From Pseudomonas sp. CFII64 (GTDB lineage: Bacteria; Pseudomonadota; Gammaproteobacteria; Pseudomonadales; Pseudomonadaceae): a DNA stretch of 64,000 nt. Both the position numbers and the translations under genes were made by a program. Every line of letters starts with the position of its first letter. Position 1 is the stretch's first letter. The notes under the pieces were generated by a model. The model ran no database searches. It was not told the DNA's origin and worked only from the letters and a program-made list of their open reading frames with translations. Shown in pieces: positions 9,182-17,970 of the stretch. The stretch lies in contig NZ_ATLO01000053.1 in NCBI RefSeq assembly GCF_000416235.1, positions 1-64,000 of the forward strand, written 5' to 3'.

Positions 9182-9232
9182 TTCCGGTGTCGCGGGCGAC
9201 ATCTGTTGCCCGCGTAACCTAATGGAGTGTTT

Positions 9233-10372
9233 ATGGCAGTCAAGGTCCTGGTGGTGGATGATTCCGGTTTTTTCCGCCGCCGCGTCACGGAAATTCTTTC
9301 TTCGGACCCGAACATCCAGGTTGTCGGTACGGCAACCAACGGCAAGGAAGCGATCGAACAGGCTCTGGCGCTCAAGCCAGATGTGATCACCATGGACTAC
9401 GAAATGCCGATGATGGATGGCATTACTGCCGTGCGTCATATCATGCAGCGCTGTCCGACCCCGGTCTTGATGTTCTCCTCGCTGACCCACGAAGGTGCCC
9501 GCGTTACGCTGGATGCACTGGACGCCGGCGCGGTGGATTTCCTGCCCAAGAATTTTGAAGACATCTCGCGCAATCCCGAGAAGGTCAAACAAATGCTGTG
9601 CGAAAAAGTCCACAGCATTTCTCGCAGCAATCGGCGCCTGGGTAGTTACAGCGCTCCGGCACCAATACCTGCGACACCCGCACCGATCACCGCAAGCAGG
9701 CCCGGCACGCCTGTCGCTGCTCGCAGTACTGCGGCTCCACGTCCATTGGCCTCGTCGGCACCGGCTGCCGCAAGCAGCCATGCGCCTTCGTCGCCCGCGC
9801 CAAAACGCAAGGCTTACAAATTGGTCGCCATCGGCACGTCCACCGGCGGCCCGGTTGCGCTGCAACGGGTTCTGACCCAGCTGCCCGCCAACTTCCCGGC
9901 GCCTATCGTGCTGATCCAGCACATGCCCGCAGCGTTCACCAAGGCGTTCGCCGAACGCCTGGACAAGCTGTGCCGCATCAGCGTCAAGGAAGCCGAAGAC
10001 GGCGACATTCTGCGTCCGGGCCTAGCGCTACTGGCGCCGGGTGGCAAGCAGATGATGGTTGACGGCCGTGGCGCGGTAAAGATTCTGCCCGGTGACGAAC
10101 GCCTCAATTACAAACCCTGCGTGGACATCACCTTCGGTTCCGCCGCCAAGTCCTATGGCGACAAAGTGTTGGCCGTAGTGCTGACCGGCATGGGCGCCGA
10201 CGGTCGTGAAGGCGCGCGTCTGCTCAAGCAAGGTGGCAGTCACATCTGGGCTCAGGACGAAGCGAGCTGCGTGATCTACGGCATGCCCATGGCCATCGTC
10301 AAAGCCGACCTGGCCGATGCGGTGTACAGCCTGGACGATATCGGCAGGCACCTGGTCGAGGCGTGTATCTGA
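9233..10372 (+). CDS. cheB: Chemoreceptor methylesterase CheB
   Basis: CheB removes methyl groups from chemoreceptors (and deamidates them) when its receiver domain is phosphorylated by CheA. The 379-residue protein has an N-terminal receiver (VKVLVVDDSGFFRRR, phospho-Asp in ITMDYEMPMMDG), an Ala/Pro/Ser-rich linker (about 140-195) and the esterase domain. The catalytic triad is in GTSTGGP (Ser), QHMPAAF (His) and GMGADGREG (Asp). ATG 9233 is preferred over the in-frame GTG six bases earlier because TGGAG sits correctly for it. Its stop overlaps the motC start by one base. Confidence 0.95.
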   Translation: MAVKVLVVDDSGFFRRRVTEILSSDPNIQVVGTATNGKEAIEQALALKPDVITMDYEMPMMDGITAVRHIMQRCPTPVLMFSSLTHEGARVTLDALDAGAVDFLPKNFEDISRNPEKVKQMLCEKVHSISRSNRRLGSYSAPAPIPATPAPITASRPGTPVAARSTAAPRPLASSAPAAASSHAPSSPAPKRKAYKLVAIGTSTGGPVALQRVLTQLPANFPAPIVLIQHMPAAFTKAFAERLDKLCRISVKEAEDGDILRPGLALLAPGGKQMMVDGRGAVKILPGDERLNYKPCVDITFGSAAKSYGDKVLAVVLTGMGADGREGARLLKQGGSHIWAQDEASCVIYGMPMAIVKADLADAVYSLDDIGRHLVEACI

Positions 10373-11112
10373 TGGATATATTGAGTCTGATCGGCCTGAC
10401 CCTCGCATTTGTAGCAATCATTGGCGGTAACTTTCTCGAGGGCGGACATCTGGGCGCGCTGCTCAATGGTCCGGCGGCGCTGATCGTGCTGGGCGGAACG
10501 CTGGGTGCGTCAATGCTGCAGTCGCCCATGAGCGCCTTCATGCGCGCGATGCAAATTGTCGGCTGGATTCTGTTTCCGCCGCGCATCGATCTGGCGGGCG
10601 GCATCGACCGGGTCGTCAACTGGAGCCTTACCGCCCGCAAGGAAGGTCTGCTCGGTCTGGAAACCATTGCCGATACCGAACCTGACTCCTATGCGCGCAA
10701 AGGCCTGCAATTGCTGGTCGATGGCGCGGAGCCGCAAGCGATTCGCAGCATTCTGGAAGTGGATTTCATTACCCAGGAAACCCGTGATATCCAGGCGGCA
10801 AAAGTCTTTGAAAGCATGGGCGGCTATGCGCCAACGGTCGGCATCATCGGCGCGGTGATGGGCCTGATCCATGTCATGGGCAACCTGGCTGATCCGAGCC
10901 AGTTGGGCAGCGGCATCGCCGTGGCGTTCGTCGCGACCATCTACGGCGTGGCCTCGGCCAACCTGATTCTGTTGCCGGTTGCCAACAAGCTCAAGGCGAT
11001 TGCCGTGCGCCAGTCGCGCTATCGTGAAATGCTGCTGGAAGGCCTGTTGTCCATCGCCGAGGGCGAAAACCCGCGCTCCATCGAACTCAAGCTGCAAGGT
11101 TTCATGGAGTAA
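10372..11112 (+). CDS. motC: Flagellar stator subunit MotC (MotA family)
   Basis: MotC is the MotA-like ring subunit of the second, proton-driven stator of Pseudomonas, which supports swarming and motility in viscous media. The 246-residue protein has four membrane segments (about 3-20, 33-50, 150-168, 182-202) and the cytoplasmic loop between the second and third. ATG 10372 (MDILSLIGLTLAF) is the normal family start and overlaps the cheB stop, so the two are coupled. motD follows six bases later. Confidence 0.93.
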   Translation: MDILSLIGLTLAFVAIIGGNFLEGGHLGALLNGPAALIVLGGTLGASMLQSPMSAFMRAMQIVGWILFPPRIDLAGGIDRVVNWSLTARKEGLLGLETIADTEPDSYARKGLQLLVDGAEPQAIRSILEVDFITQETRDIQAAKVFESMGGYAPTVGIIGAVMGLIHVMGNLADPSQLGSGIAVAFVATIYGVASANLILLPVANKLKAIAVRQSRYREMLLEGLLSIAEGENPRSIELKLQGFME

Positions 11113-11118
11113 CGCGCT

Positions 11119-12009
11119 ATGGCCCGCCGTCGTCAGCATGAAGAGCATGAAAATCACGAGCGTTGGCTGGTGTCTTACGCCGACTTCATCACCTTGCTGT
11201 TTGCCTTTTTCGTAGTGATGTACTCGATCTCGTCGCTGAACGAAGGCAAGTACAAGATTCTGTCCCAGGCGCTGGTGGGTGTGTTCAGCGAGACCGAACG
11301 CAGCATGAAGCCGATTCCCATCGGCGAGCAGCGCCCGGTGACCATCAAGCCTGCCGAGCCGCTGGTCAAGGACAGCGAGCAGACCGATGCCGGCATTGGC
11401 CAGACCTCTTCGGACCCACTCAAAGCCATCGCCGATGATGTGCGCGATGCGTTCGGCGACTTGATCAAATCCAACCAGATGACGGTGCGCGGCAACGAGC
11501 TGTGGATCGAAGTGGAGCTTAATTCGAGCCTGCTGTTTGGCAGCGGCGACGCGATGCCCAGTGACAAGGCGTTCGCGATCATTGAGAAGGTTGCGAAGAT
11601 CATCAAGCCATTCGACAACCCGATTCATGTCGAAGGTTTTACCGACGACCAGCCAATCAACACTGCGCAGTTTCCAAGCAACTGGGAGCTATCGTCAGCG
11701 CGTTCGGCCAGCGTGGTACGCATGCTGGCCATGGACGGCATCAATCCGGCCCGCATGGCGTCGGTGGGTTACGGCGAATTCCAGCCAGTGGCCCCCAATA
11801 CCACCGCCGACGGGCGAGGGCGTAATCGCCGGGTCGTGCTGGTGATTTCCCGTAACCTGGACGTGCGTCGCAGCCTGACCGCGACAGGCACGGCGGCCAA
11901 TGCACAACCGGATGCCGCAATGCGTCGTGCTGGCACACAAACTGCAATCACGCCAGTCAAGCCAGCGGTGCGCAGCAATACCGTCAATTCTTCGTCACCC
12001 GCCCCCTAG
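11119..12009 (+). CDS. motD: Flagellar stator subunit MotD (MotB family)
   Basis: MotD is the MotB-like partner of MotC: one membrane helix with the proton-binding Asp (WLVSYADFITLLFAFFVVMYSIS) and a periplasmic OmpA-like peptidoglycan-binding domain (about 135-255, FTDDQPINTAQFPSNWELSSARSASVVRML and GRGRNRRVVL). The 296-residue length is normal and includes a low-complexity C-terminal tail. It forms an operon with motC and precedes the parC/parP array-positioning genes. Confidence 0.93.
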   Translation: MARRRQHEEHENHERWLVSYADFITLLFAFFVVMYSISSLNEGKYKILSQALVGVFSETERSMKPIPIGEQRPVTIKPAEPLVKDSEQTDAGIGQTSSDPLKAIADDVRDAFGDLIKSNQMTVRGNELWIEVELNSSLLFGSGDAMPSDKAFAIIEKVAKIIKPFDNPIHVEGFTDDQPINTAQFPSNWELSSARSASVVRMLAMDGINPARMASVGYGEFQPVAPNTTADGRGRNRRVVLVISRNLDVRRSLTATGTAANAQPDAAMRRAGTQTAITPVKPAVRSNTVNSSSPAP

Positions 12010-12053
12010 TCATTCTCGTTATGGCCATTGCCATGGCGGGAGGAAAAAACACA

Positions 12054-12842
12054 ATGAGAGTCTGGGCAGTAGCCAATCAAAAAGGTGGCGTCGGTAAGAC
12101 CACCACTACGATCGCGTTAGCCGGATTGCTGGCCGAGGCGGGCAAGCGCGTGGTCGTTGTCGATCTGGACCCCCATGGCTCGATGACCAGCTATTTCGGG
12201 CATGACCCGGACTTGCTGGAGCACAGTGTCTACGACCTGTTCCTGAACAAGGGCGCCATTACCGATGGGCTGCCCGGTCAGTTGTTGCTGCCCACCAGTG
12301 ACCAGCGCATCTCGCTGCTGCCTTCAAGCACCGCGCTGGCCACTCTGGAGCGTCAGTCGCCGGGGCAGAACGGGTTGGGCCTGGTCATCGCCAAGAGCCT
12401 CGCGCAGTTGTGGCAGGACTACGACTACGCATTGATCGACAGCCCGCCGTTGTTGGGCGTCTTGATGGTCAATGCGCTGGCGGCGAGCCAGCAGTTGGTG
12501 ATTCCGGTGCAGACCGAGTTTCTCGCCGTCAAAGGCCTGGAACGTATGGTCAACACCTTGGCGATGATCAACCGCTCACGCAAGACGCCATTGCCGTACA
12601 CCATCGTGCCGACCTTGTTCGACCGCCGGACCCAGGCCTCGATGGGTACCCTGAAATTACTCCGTGACAGCTTTGAAGAGCATGTCTGGAAGGCCTACGT
12701 GCCGGTCGATACGCGTCTGCGCGACGCCAGCCGGGCCGGCGTCACGCCATCGCAGTTCGACAACAAGAGCCGCGCGGTGCTGGCCTATCGCGCGCTGCTC
12801 AAGCATCTGTTGTCCGAGCAGCTGCTGGCGCAGGTGGCCTGA
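12054..12842 (+). CDS. parC: ParA-like chemotaxis array positioning ATPase ParC
   Basis: This ParA-family ATPase is of the type that places and partitions chemotaxis arrays at the flagellated pole (ParC; PA1462 type). The P-loop is NQKGGVGKTTT near residue 8, followed by VVDLDPHGSMTSYFG and a signature DSPPLLGVLMVNAL switch. I start at ATG 12054 (MRVWAVANQKGG), which is preceded by a strong GGAGG at 12039-12043; the protein is then 262 residues. An upstream in-frame ATG at 12021 has no comparable site. It is followed by parP and cheW, the usual context. Confidence 0.9.
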   Translation: MRVWAVANQKGGVGKTTTTIALAGLLAEAGKRVVVVDLDPHGSMTSYFGHDPDLLEHSVYDLFLNKGAITDGLPGQLLLPTSDQRISLLPSSTALATLERQSPGQNGLGLVIAKSLAQLWQDYDYALIDSPPLLGVLMVNALAASQQLVIPVQTEFLAVKGLERMVNTLAMINRSRKTPLPYTIVPTLFDRRTQASMGTLKLLRDSFEEHVWKAYVPVDTRLRDASRAGVTPSQFDNKSRAVLAYRALLKHLLSEQLLAQVA

Positions 12843-12956
12843 CGTGGACCTTTGCTCATTCTTGCCACGCATTGTGCACAAGCATTCAAGTCGCGCGTCA
12901 TTGCGGCCGATAACTCAATCAAGCGGTAATCGCGTCAATCAATGTGTGGCATCCGT

Positions 12957-13826
12957 ATGAATCTTCGGCCTGTACAAATCGCAACACGACCGCAACTGGC
13001 GCTGCAGTCCTATCTGGATGCGCTGCTTCAGGACGCCACTGAAGAACTGGTTGAGCTGCCGCAACTGTCCAGCATCGATGAATTCGAGGCGGCGGTTCTT
13101 GAGGAGCAGGCTTATGACGCGCGGATGCTGGCAATTGCCGCTCCAATCGCGATTGCTGTCGCGGCTCCCGCGCCGGTAGCCGTTGCAGTCGCAGTGCCGG
13201 TTGTGGTGCCCGTCGTGGCCCGGGTTGATATTGCCCCGGTGCCCACCGTCGAAGAAATCACTGTGCCGCTGGTGGAGCTGGTCGAACCGGTGGCCGAGGT
13301 GTATTTGCCTTCGGCGCAACGTACGACCACGCCGCCGCCCACCACCGTTGACGGGCGACCTGCCTGGGCGCAAGAGCCATTCGAATGCCTGTTGTTTGAT
13401 GTCGCCGGCTTGACGCTGGCAGTACCGCTGGTGTGTCTGGGATCGATTTATCCGCTGGCCGGGCATGACCTGACGCCGTTGTTCGGTCAGCCGGACTGGT
13501 TCCTCGGCATCCTGCCCAGCCAGGGCGGCAATCTGAAAGTGCTGGATACCGCGCGCTGGATCATGCCGGATCGCTACCGCGATGATTTCCGGCAGGGCTT
13601 GCAGTACGTGATTTCAGTTCAAGGCTATGAGTGGGGGCTGGCAGTGCATCAGGTCAGCCGCTCGCTGCGCCTTGATCCCAGCGAGATCAAATGGCGCTCC
13701 CATCGCGGGCAGCGCCCCTGGTTGGCGGGCACGGTGATTGAACACATGTGCGCGTTGCTGGACGTTTCCGAATTGGCCGAGCTGATTGCCAGTGGCGCGG
13801 TCAAGCAGATGCAAAAAATCAAATAA
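12957..13826 (+). CDS. parP: CheW-domain array positioning protein ParP
   Basis: ParP couples ParC to CheA and stabilises polar chemotaxis arrays. The predicted 289-residue protein has an N-terminal helical segment (RPQLALQSYLDALLQDATEEL), an extreme Ala/Val/Pro-rich linker (about 60-130) and a C-terminal CheW-like domain (PFECLLFDVAGLTLAVPLVCLGSIYPL to the end), often called AIF in this family. ATG 12957 is chosen by family resemblance (MNLRPVQIATRPQ). An in-frame ATG at 12942 would add MCGIR, and neither has a clear ribosome site. About 110 bases separate it from parC. Confidence 0.85.
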   Translation: MNLRPVQIATRPQLALQSYLDALLQDATEELVELPQLSSIDEFEAAVLEEQAYDARMLAIAAPIAIAVAAPAPVAVAVAVPVVVPVVARVDIAPVPTVEEITVPLVELVEPVAEVYLPSAQRTTTPPPTTVDGRPAWAQEPFECLLFDVAGLTLAVPLVCLGSIYPLAGHDLTPLFGQPDWFLGILPSQGGNLKVLDTARWIMPDRYRDDFRQGLQYVISVQGYEWGLAVHQVSRSLRLDPSEIKWRSHRGQRPWLAGTVIEHMCALLDVSELAELIASGAVKQMQKIK

Positions 13827-13882
13827 TCATGGGATGACGTTTTGACGTCGCCTGCACAGCACACACGTGAGGGGTTAGGGGT

Positions 13883-14362
13883 ATGAAGAAGTCGTCCGCA
13901 CAAGGTTCCGAAGATCCTATTCTGCAGTGGGTTACCTTCCGCCTGGATAACGAGTCGTATGGCATCAACGTGATGCAGGTCCAGGAAGTGCTGCGCTACA
14001 CCGAAATCGCTCCGGTGCCAGGTGCGCCGAGCTATGTGCTGGGCATCATCAACCTGCGCGGCAACGTGGTCACGGTTATCGACACCCGCCAGCGGTTTGG
14101 TCTGGAACCGGTTGAAGTCAGTGACAACACGCGTGTGGTGATCATCGAAGCTGACAAGCAAGTGGTCGGGATTCTGGTCGACAGCGTGGCCGAAGTGGTT
14201 TACCTGCGTCAGTCCGAAGTCGAAACCGCGCCAAACGTGGGCAATGACGAATCCGCCAAGTTCATTCAGGGCGTGTGCAACAAGAACGGCGAACTGTTGA
14301 TCCTTGTCGAGCTGGACAAGATGATGTCCGAAGAAGAGTGGTCGGATCTGGAGAACATCTGA
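13883..14362 (+). CDS. cheW: Chemotaxis coupling protein CheW
   Basis: CheW links chemoreceptor tips to CheA. The 159-residue protein is a single CheW domain (ILQWVTFRLDNESYGINVMQVQEVLRY, PGAPSYVLGIINLRGNVVTVIDTR, GILVDSVAEV). A GAGGGG Shine-Dalgarno precedes the ATG. The next gene starts on the base after its stop, so the two are translated together. Confidence 0.96.
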   Translation: MKKSSAQGSEDPILQWVTFRLDNESYGINVMQVQEVLRYTEIAPVPGAPSYVLGIINLRGNVVTVIDTRQRFGLEPVEVSDNTRVVIIEADKQVVGILVDSVAEVVYLRQSEVETAPNVGNDESAKFIQGVCNKNGELLILVELDKMMSEEEWSDLENI

Positions 14363-14764
14363 TTGATCCTTGAGGTTGCTGTCATCTTTCTGGGCATTCT
14401 CTGGGTCGTGACCCTGGGAATGTTCCTGGCGCATACCAAGCGTCAGCGCCGGCTTGATCTTGCACGCGCAGAAGCCGATACCGTGCGCGATCAGCGCTAT
14501 CGGGATCTGGCCCGGCGTGTGGATAACTTCCAGAACGGCACGGTGAAGATGGGCGAAGCCTTGCACGAGCTGCGGGCGATTGTCGGGCCGCTGCCCGACA
14601 AGCTCACCGCACTCGAGCAGCGCGACCCCTCCAGCCTGTCCTTCGCCCAGGCCGCGCGATTGGTCGGCATGGGCGCGAGCATCGACGAACTCACCCAGGC
14701 CTGCGGCCTGACCCAGGCCGAAGCCCAGCTGATGACCAAGCTGCATGGTAATAATCAGCGCTGA
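14363..14764 (+). CDS. DUF2802 protein downstream of cheW
   Basis: This 133-residue protein has one N-terminal membrane helix (ILEVAVIFLGILWVVTLGMFLA), a basic helical stretch rich in Arg (KRQRRLDLARAEADTVRDQRYRDLARRVDNFQNG) and a C-terminal DUF2802-type domain (SLSFAQAARLVGMGASIDELTQACGLTQAEAQLMTKLHG). That domain reads like a small helix-turn-helix fold. It starts with TTG directly after the cheW stop. It occurs at this place in many Pseudomonas genomes, and its function is not known to me. Confidence 0.85.
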   Translation: MILEVAVIFLGILWVVTLGMFLAHTKRQRRLDLARAEADTVRDQRYRDLARRVDNFQNGTVKMGEALHELRAIVGPLPDKLTALEQRDPSSLSFAQAARLVGMGASIDELTQACGLTQAEAQLMTKLHGNNQR

Positions 14765-14796
14765 ACGTGATCGCTGCCACGAGGACGATGCTGAAA

Positions 14797-15116
14797 CCTG
14801 TGGGAGAGGACTTGTCCTCGAAGGCGTCAGTCCAGTCGACACCTTTGGCGGCTGACCCACCGCCTCGCGAATGAATTCGCTCCTACAGAAATGGAACCGA
14901 GGCTGTGGATCGATGCAGGATCCGTGGGAGAAGCGATGCTTTAGTCCCACCCCACCCCTTCAAGTCTAAACATACAAGCGAGGCTTGCCCGCGAAGGCTT
15001 TGTTTCAGGTTCGAAAAAACAGTCGGATGTACGAGCCCTTCGAGGACAAGTCCTCTCCCACAAATTCAGCACCAATATTGATATGAAGCCTTCGCGGGCA
15101 AGCCTCGCTCCAACGG
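14797..15116. repeat. Nested REP / REPIN cluster
   Basis: The gap between the cheW operon and the reverse-strand fliK pair is filled with REP units. GGGAGAGGACTTGTCCTCGA at about 14802-14821 reappears inverted at 15037-15060. GCGAGGCTTGCCCGCGAAGG at 14978-14997 reappears inverted at about 15088-15110. A further unit of a different type, CGCGAATGAATTCGCTCCTA, is near 14876. The arrangement is two nested inverted pairs. Such elements are short non-coding repeats spread by RAYT transposases and often sit between convergent operons. Confidence 0.85.
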
Positions 15117-15148
15117 GCCGTTTGGCATGGTCATGAGATCATCGGTGC

Positions 15149-15472
15149 TCACCACTTGGGCGTGATATCCCGCTCCACCGGCGGCGCATTCGGGTCCTGA
15201 CCTTCGGGAAACTTACCCTTCAAGTGCCAGGCAAAGGCGATGATCTCGGCAATCGTGCGATACAGCGGTTCGGGGATGCTGTCGCCCAATTCCATGCGCG
15301 CCAGCAGTTTGACCAGCTCGGCGTTTTCGTAGATCGGGACTTCATATTCCCGGGCAATCGCCAGAATCGCTTCGGCGAGCTGGTCGTCGCCCTTGGCGCT
15401 CAAGGTCGGGGTGTGCTGGCCGTCGTAGCTCAGGGCAATGGCCTGGCGTGGGGCATGTTCCAATTGGCTCAT
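15149..15472 (-). CDS. Stand-alone FlhB C-terminal domain-like protein
   Basis: This 107-residue soluble protein matches the cytoplasmic C-terminal part of FlhB/YscU export switch proteins (AIALSYDGQHTPTLSAKGDDQLAEAILAIAREYEVPIYENAELVKLLARMELGDSIPEPLYRTIAEIIAFAWHLKG). It lacks the membrane domain and the NPTH autocleavage motif, so it resembles the cleaved FlhB-CC fragment alone. ATG 15472 (MSQLEHAPRQ) overlaps the stop of the upstream fliK-like gene (ATGA). The pair suggests a role in hook-length or substrate-specificity switching. That is an inference from context. Confidence 0.85.
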   Translation of the reverse strand: MSQLEHAPRQAIALSYDGQHTPTLSAKGDDQLAEAILAIAREYEVPIYENAELVKLLARMELGDSIPEPLYRTIAEIIAFAWHLKGKFPEGQDPNAPPVERDITPKW

Positions 15473-17130
15473 CAGGCGTTCTCGTCTATCCAGCGGCGTT
15501 CGAGGGTGGTGCGCGCACCTTGCGGCGGAGTGCCATGGCGACATTCCAGCTCACTGACGGTCAGGCCGCACGCCACCAGCCGCTCGCGAAGATGGCCCAG
15601 TTCGCGGCTGATCAATGCAGCGCTGTCAGCGCGCTCGGCCCACAGCTGGCTCGACAGGTTGCCGCGAATCAGTTGCGCTTGTACTTGCAAGGGCCCCAGT
15701 GGGGCGAGGTCGAACGCCAGATCAATCTTCCAGAGCTTTTCTCTCGTCTCGCCGACCTCGCTTTCGTCTTTGTCCTTATCCGAGGACTTGTCTTTTTCAG
15801 GTGTGTCTTCACGCTGCACTTTGACCTGCAGCGGCACGATGTCGTGAGCGTTGCGCATGGGAATTTCCAGCTGCCATGTCGTCAACTGGCCGCCATCGGC
15901 CGCGGTGCGTGTCTGCTCCAAGCCGCCCAGCTGATGGCTTTGCAGGCGCGACACGGCCGCTGCCGCCAGCTTGAGCAGCATCTCCAGGTCGTCTTCCTTG
16001 CCGCCACCTTTCACCGAGCGCGACGGCAGCGGGAAATGGATCGGCAGCGCCGGTGCGGCCACCAGGCCCATGGTGCCCAATACGCTACGCAACGCGCCCG
16101 GCATGGAGCGGGTCAGCATGTTCGACGCGGCGGCAGCGTCATAACCCGGCCCGCCGGGCAAACCGGGCAGAATCTGTTGAATCACCCGCATCAGGTTGGC
16201 TTTCAGGTCCGGGCCGGCCATCGGGTTCAAACCGGTCAGCAGTTTGGCTTCCATGAACAGCCCACTGGTACTGATCGCCTGGGCGACGGTTTTGGGGTTG
16301 GTCATCTGCTCGACGTCCGGCAAGTCCGCCAGCAGTTGGTTGATGCTGGCCTGCAACGGCGCGGAAATCGCCGGACTCGACGCTGGCAGGTTGCGCAGGG
16401 CATTGATCAGCACGTCCAGTGAGCCTTGGCGGTTCTGCTGGGTGGTGAGTTGCTGGCTCAATGCCAACTGATCGAGACGGCTGGGTAACGGGACGAAGCT
16501 CAGCGCCTGGCTGCCCTGTACCTGAGCACTGAGCAATGTTCCGGTGGTCAGCGGTCGCGGGCTTTCGATGGTCAGGGTGGTGCCGGCCAGCGCGGTGTTG
16601 AGCAGCAGCACCATGGAGCGATACAACGCCGGCTGGATTGGCTGGGCTGGCAACGGCGCGCCGGGCTGGACATTGGATTTGGTCGCAGCCTCGCCACTCA
16701 TTTGACTCAACGCGTCGTTGATCACCTGGGTGGTCAAGACGCGGCCTTGCAGCAAGGTGCCCACCGGCAATTGCTTGATGTCGATGCTGGTTTGCGCGTT
16801 ATTCAGCGCGGTATTGATCTGCTGCAAGGTCAGCGTCAGGGTATTGGAGGATGCTTGCGCCACGGACAGGCTGGTGCCTGGCGTGAAAGGCAGGGCGCTT
16901 TCGACCTGGACGCTGACCTTGCCGCCATTGGCGATTGCCAGGCTGAGCAGCAACTGAAAACTCTGGTTCAGCTGCTTGAGCGTGATCACTTGGGCATCGA
17001 CGGTTTCACCGGGCGGCAGGAGATTTTCCATCGGTTGCAGCAAGGTCAGGACTTGCGCGGGAGAAAGACCGGCACGGACCAAGGCAGCGGCCGCAGTCGT
17101 CGGTTGGAGGCTGGTGATATCGCCTGTCAT
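15472..17130 (-). CDS. fliK: Flagellar hook-length control protein FliK-like
   Basis: The 552-residue, Gln/Leu/Thr-rich protein (MTGDITSLQPTTAAAALVRAGLSPAQVL) has long low-complexity N-terminal and central regions. A compact C-terminal domain has the FliK signature (WQLEIPMRNAHDIVPLQVKVQRED and LAFDLAPLGPLQVQAQLIRGNLSSQLWAERADSAALI). FliK measures hook length and signals FlhB to switch substrate. Pairing with the FlhB-C-like gene supports this. An in-frame upstream start would add 14 residues; 17130 has AAGGT placed better. Expression is divergent from ccmA across about 200 bases. Confidence 0.8.
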   Translation of the reverse strand: MTGDITSLQPTTAAAALVRAGLSPAQVLTLLQPMENLLPPGETVDAQVITLKQLNQSFQLLLSLAIANGGKVSVQVESALPFTPGTSLSVAQASSNTLTLTLQQINTALNNAQTSIDIKQLPVGTLLQGRVLTTQVINDALSQMSGEAATKSNVQPGAPLPAQPIQPALYRSMVLLLNTALAGTTLTIESPRPLTTGTLLSAQVQGSQALSFVPLPSRLDQLALSQQLTTQQNRQGSLDVLINALRNLPASSPAISAPLQASINQLLADLPDVEQMTNPKTVAQAISTSGLFMEAKLLTGLNPMAGPDLKANLMRVIQQILPGLPGGPGYDAAAASNMLTRSMPGALRSVLGTMGLVAAPALPIHFPLPSRSVKGGGKEDDLEMLLKLAAAAVSRLQSHQLGGLEQTRTAADGGQLTTWQLEIPMRNAHDIVPLQVKVQREDTPEKDKSSDKDKDESEVGETREKLWKIDLAFDLAPLGPLQVQAQLIRGNLSSQLWAERADSAALISRELGHLRERLVACGLTVSELECRHGTPPQGARTTLERRWIDENA

Positions 17131-17178
17131 GGATCGTGACCTTGTTGAAATTGCCCTCTTGTACCGGGACATGCCATG

Positions 17179-17207
17179 TATAATGCGGCCCGGTCGCGAC
17201 CGGGCCG
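17179..17207 (+). promoter_or_regulatory. TATAAT followed by a 22-bp perfect palindrome before ccmA
   Basis: A consensus -10 hexamer TATAAT (17179-17184) is followed one base later by a perfect GC-rich palindrome at 17186-17207 (half-site CGGCCCGGTCG). An upstream TTGTAC 14 bases before is a possible but short-spaced -35. The palindrome covers the likely transcription start, so it could be an operator or a 5'-end hairpin of the ccm mRNA. Confidence 0.45.
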
Positions 17208-17328
17208 GATATGCAATGAATTCGTATCAATATAGCGGCCGTTTCCACGCCGACTTGAACAGCCATTTCTTCGGCCTGCGCCCTGTCTGGCGCGTCTTGA
17301 GGCGACAACGCTGCGCCTGGAATCATCA

Positions 17329-17970
17329 ATGACTCGTCCTATCCCTGTTTTGCAGGCACATGACCTGGCCTGCGAGCGTGACTGGCGGATGCTTTTCGAG
17401 CACCTGGAGCTGTCGCTGCAAGCCGGTGACATGCTACAGATCAGCGGCCCGAACGGCAGCGGCAAAACCAGTCTGTTGCGGTTGTTGGCGGGTCTGATGC
17501 AGCCAACCTTCGGCGAAGTCCTGGTCAAGGGTCAACCGTTGGCCGCGCAACGTACCGAACTGGCGCGCAATCTGTTGTGGATCGGTCATGCCGCCGGGAT
17601 CAAGGATTTGCTGACCCCCGTGGAAAACCTCGCCTGGCTTTGCGCCCTGCATTGTCCTGCGCAGCCCGCCGACATCTGGCAAGCGCTGGAAGCCGTCGGT
17701 CTGCGCGGTTTCGAAGATGTGCCTTGCCACACGCTGTCGGCCGGGCAGCAGCGCCGGGTCGCGCTGGCCCGACTGTATCTGGCCAGTCCACCGATCTGGA
17801 TTCTCGACGAACCCTTCACCGCGCTGGATAAACAAGGCGTCGCGCAGCTGGAAAACCATCTGGCGCAACACTGCGAGCGGGGCGGGATGATCGTTCTCAC
17901 CACGCACCACACCCTGACGCGCATGCCGGCAGGTTATCGGGATATTGATCTGGGGCAGTGGTCCGTATGA
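17329..17970 (+). CDS. ccmA: Cytochrome c maturation ATPase CcmA
   Basis: CcmA is the ATP-binding subunit of CcmAB(CD), which releases holo-CcmE from CcmC during heme delivery. The 213-residue protein shows Walker A GPNGSGKTS (about 42-50), the signature LSAGQQRRVALAR, Walker B IWILDEPF and the H-loop TTHH. The long linker found in many ABC ATPases is absent, as is normal for CcmA. Its stop overlaps the ccmB start (ATGA). Confidence 0.96.
   Translation: MTRPIPVLQAHDLACERDWRMLFEHLELSLQAGDMLQISGPNGSGKTSLLRLLAGLMQPTFGEVLVKGQPLAAQRTELARNLLWIGHAAGIKDLLTPVENLAWLCALHCPAQPADIWQALEAVGLRGFEDVPCHTLSAGQQRRVALARLYLASPPIWILDEPFTALDKQGVAQLENHLAQHCERGGMIVLTTHHTLTRMPAGYRDIDLGQWSV

Noticed and set aside
7640..9922. 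760-codon reverse-strand open frame across cheA and cheB
   Set aside because: It is the antisense shadow of two well-conserved genes, rich in His, Arg and Gln, and has no family pattern. The same holds for long frames opposite flhA, flhF, the GGDEF-EAL gene and the dikinase.
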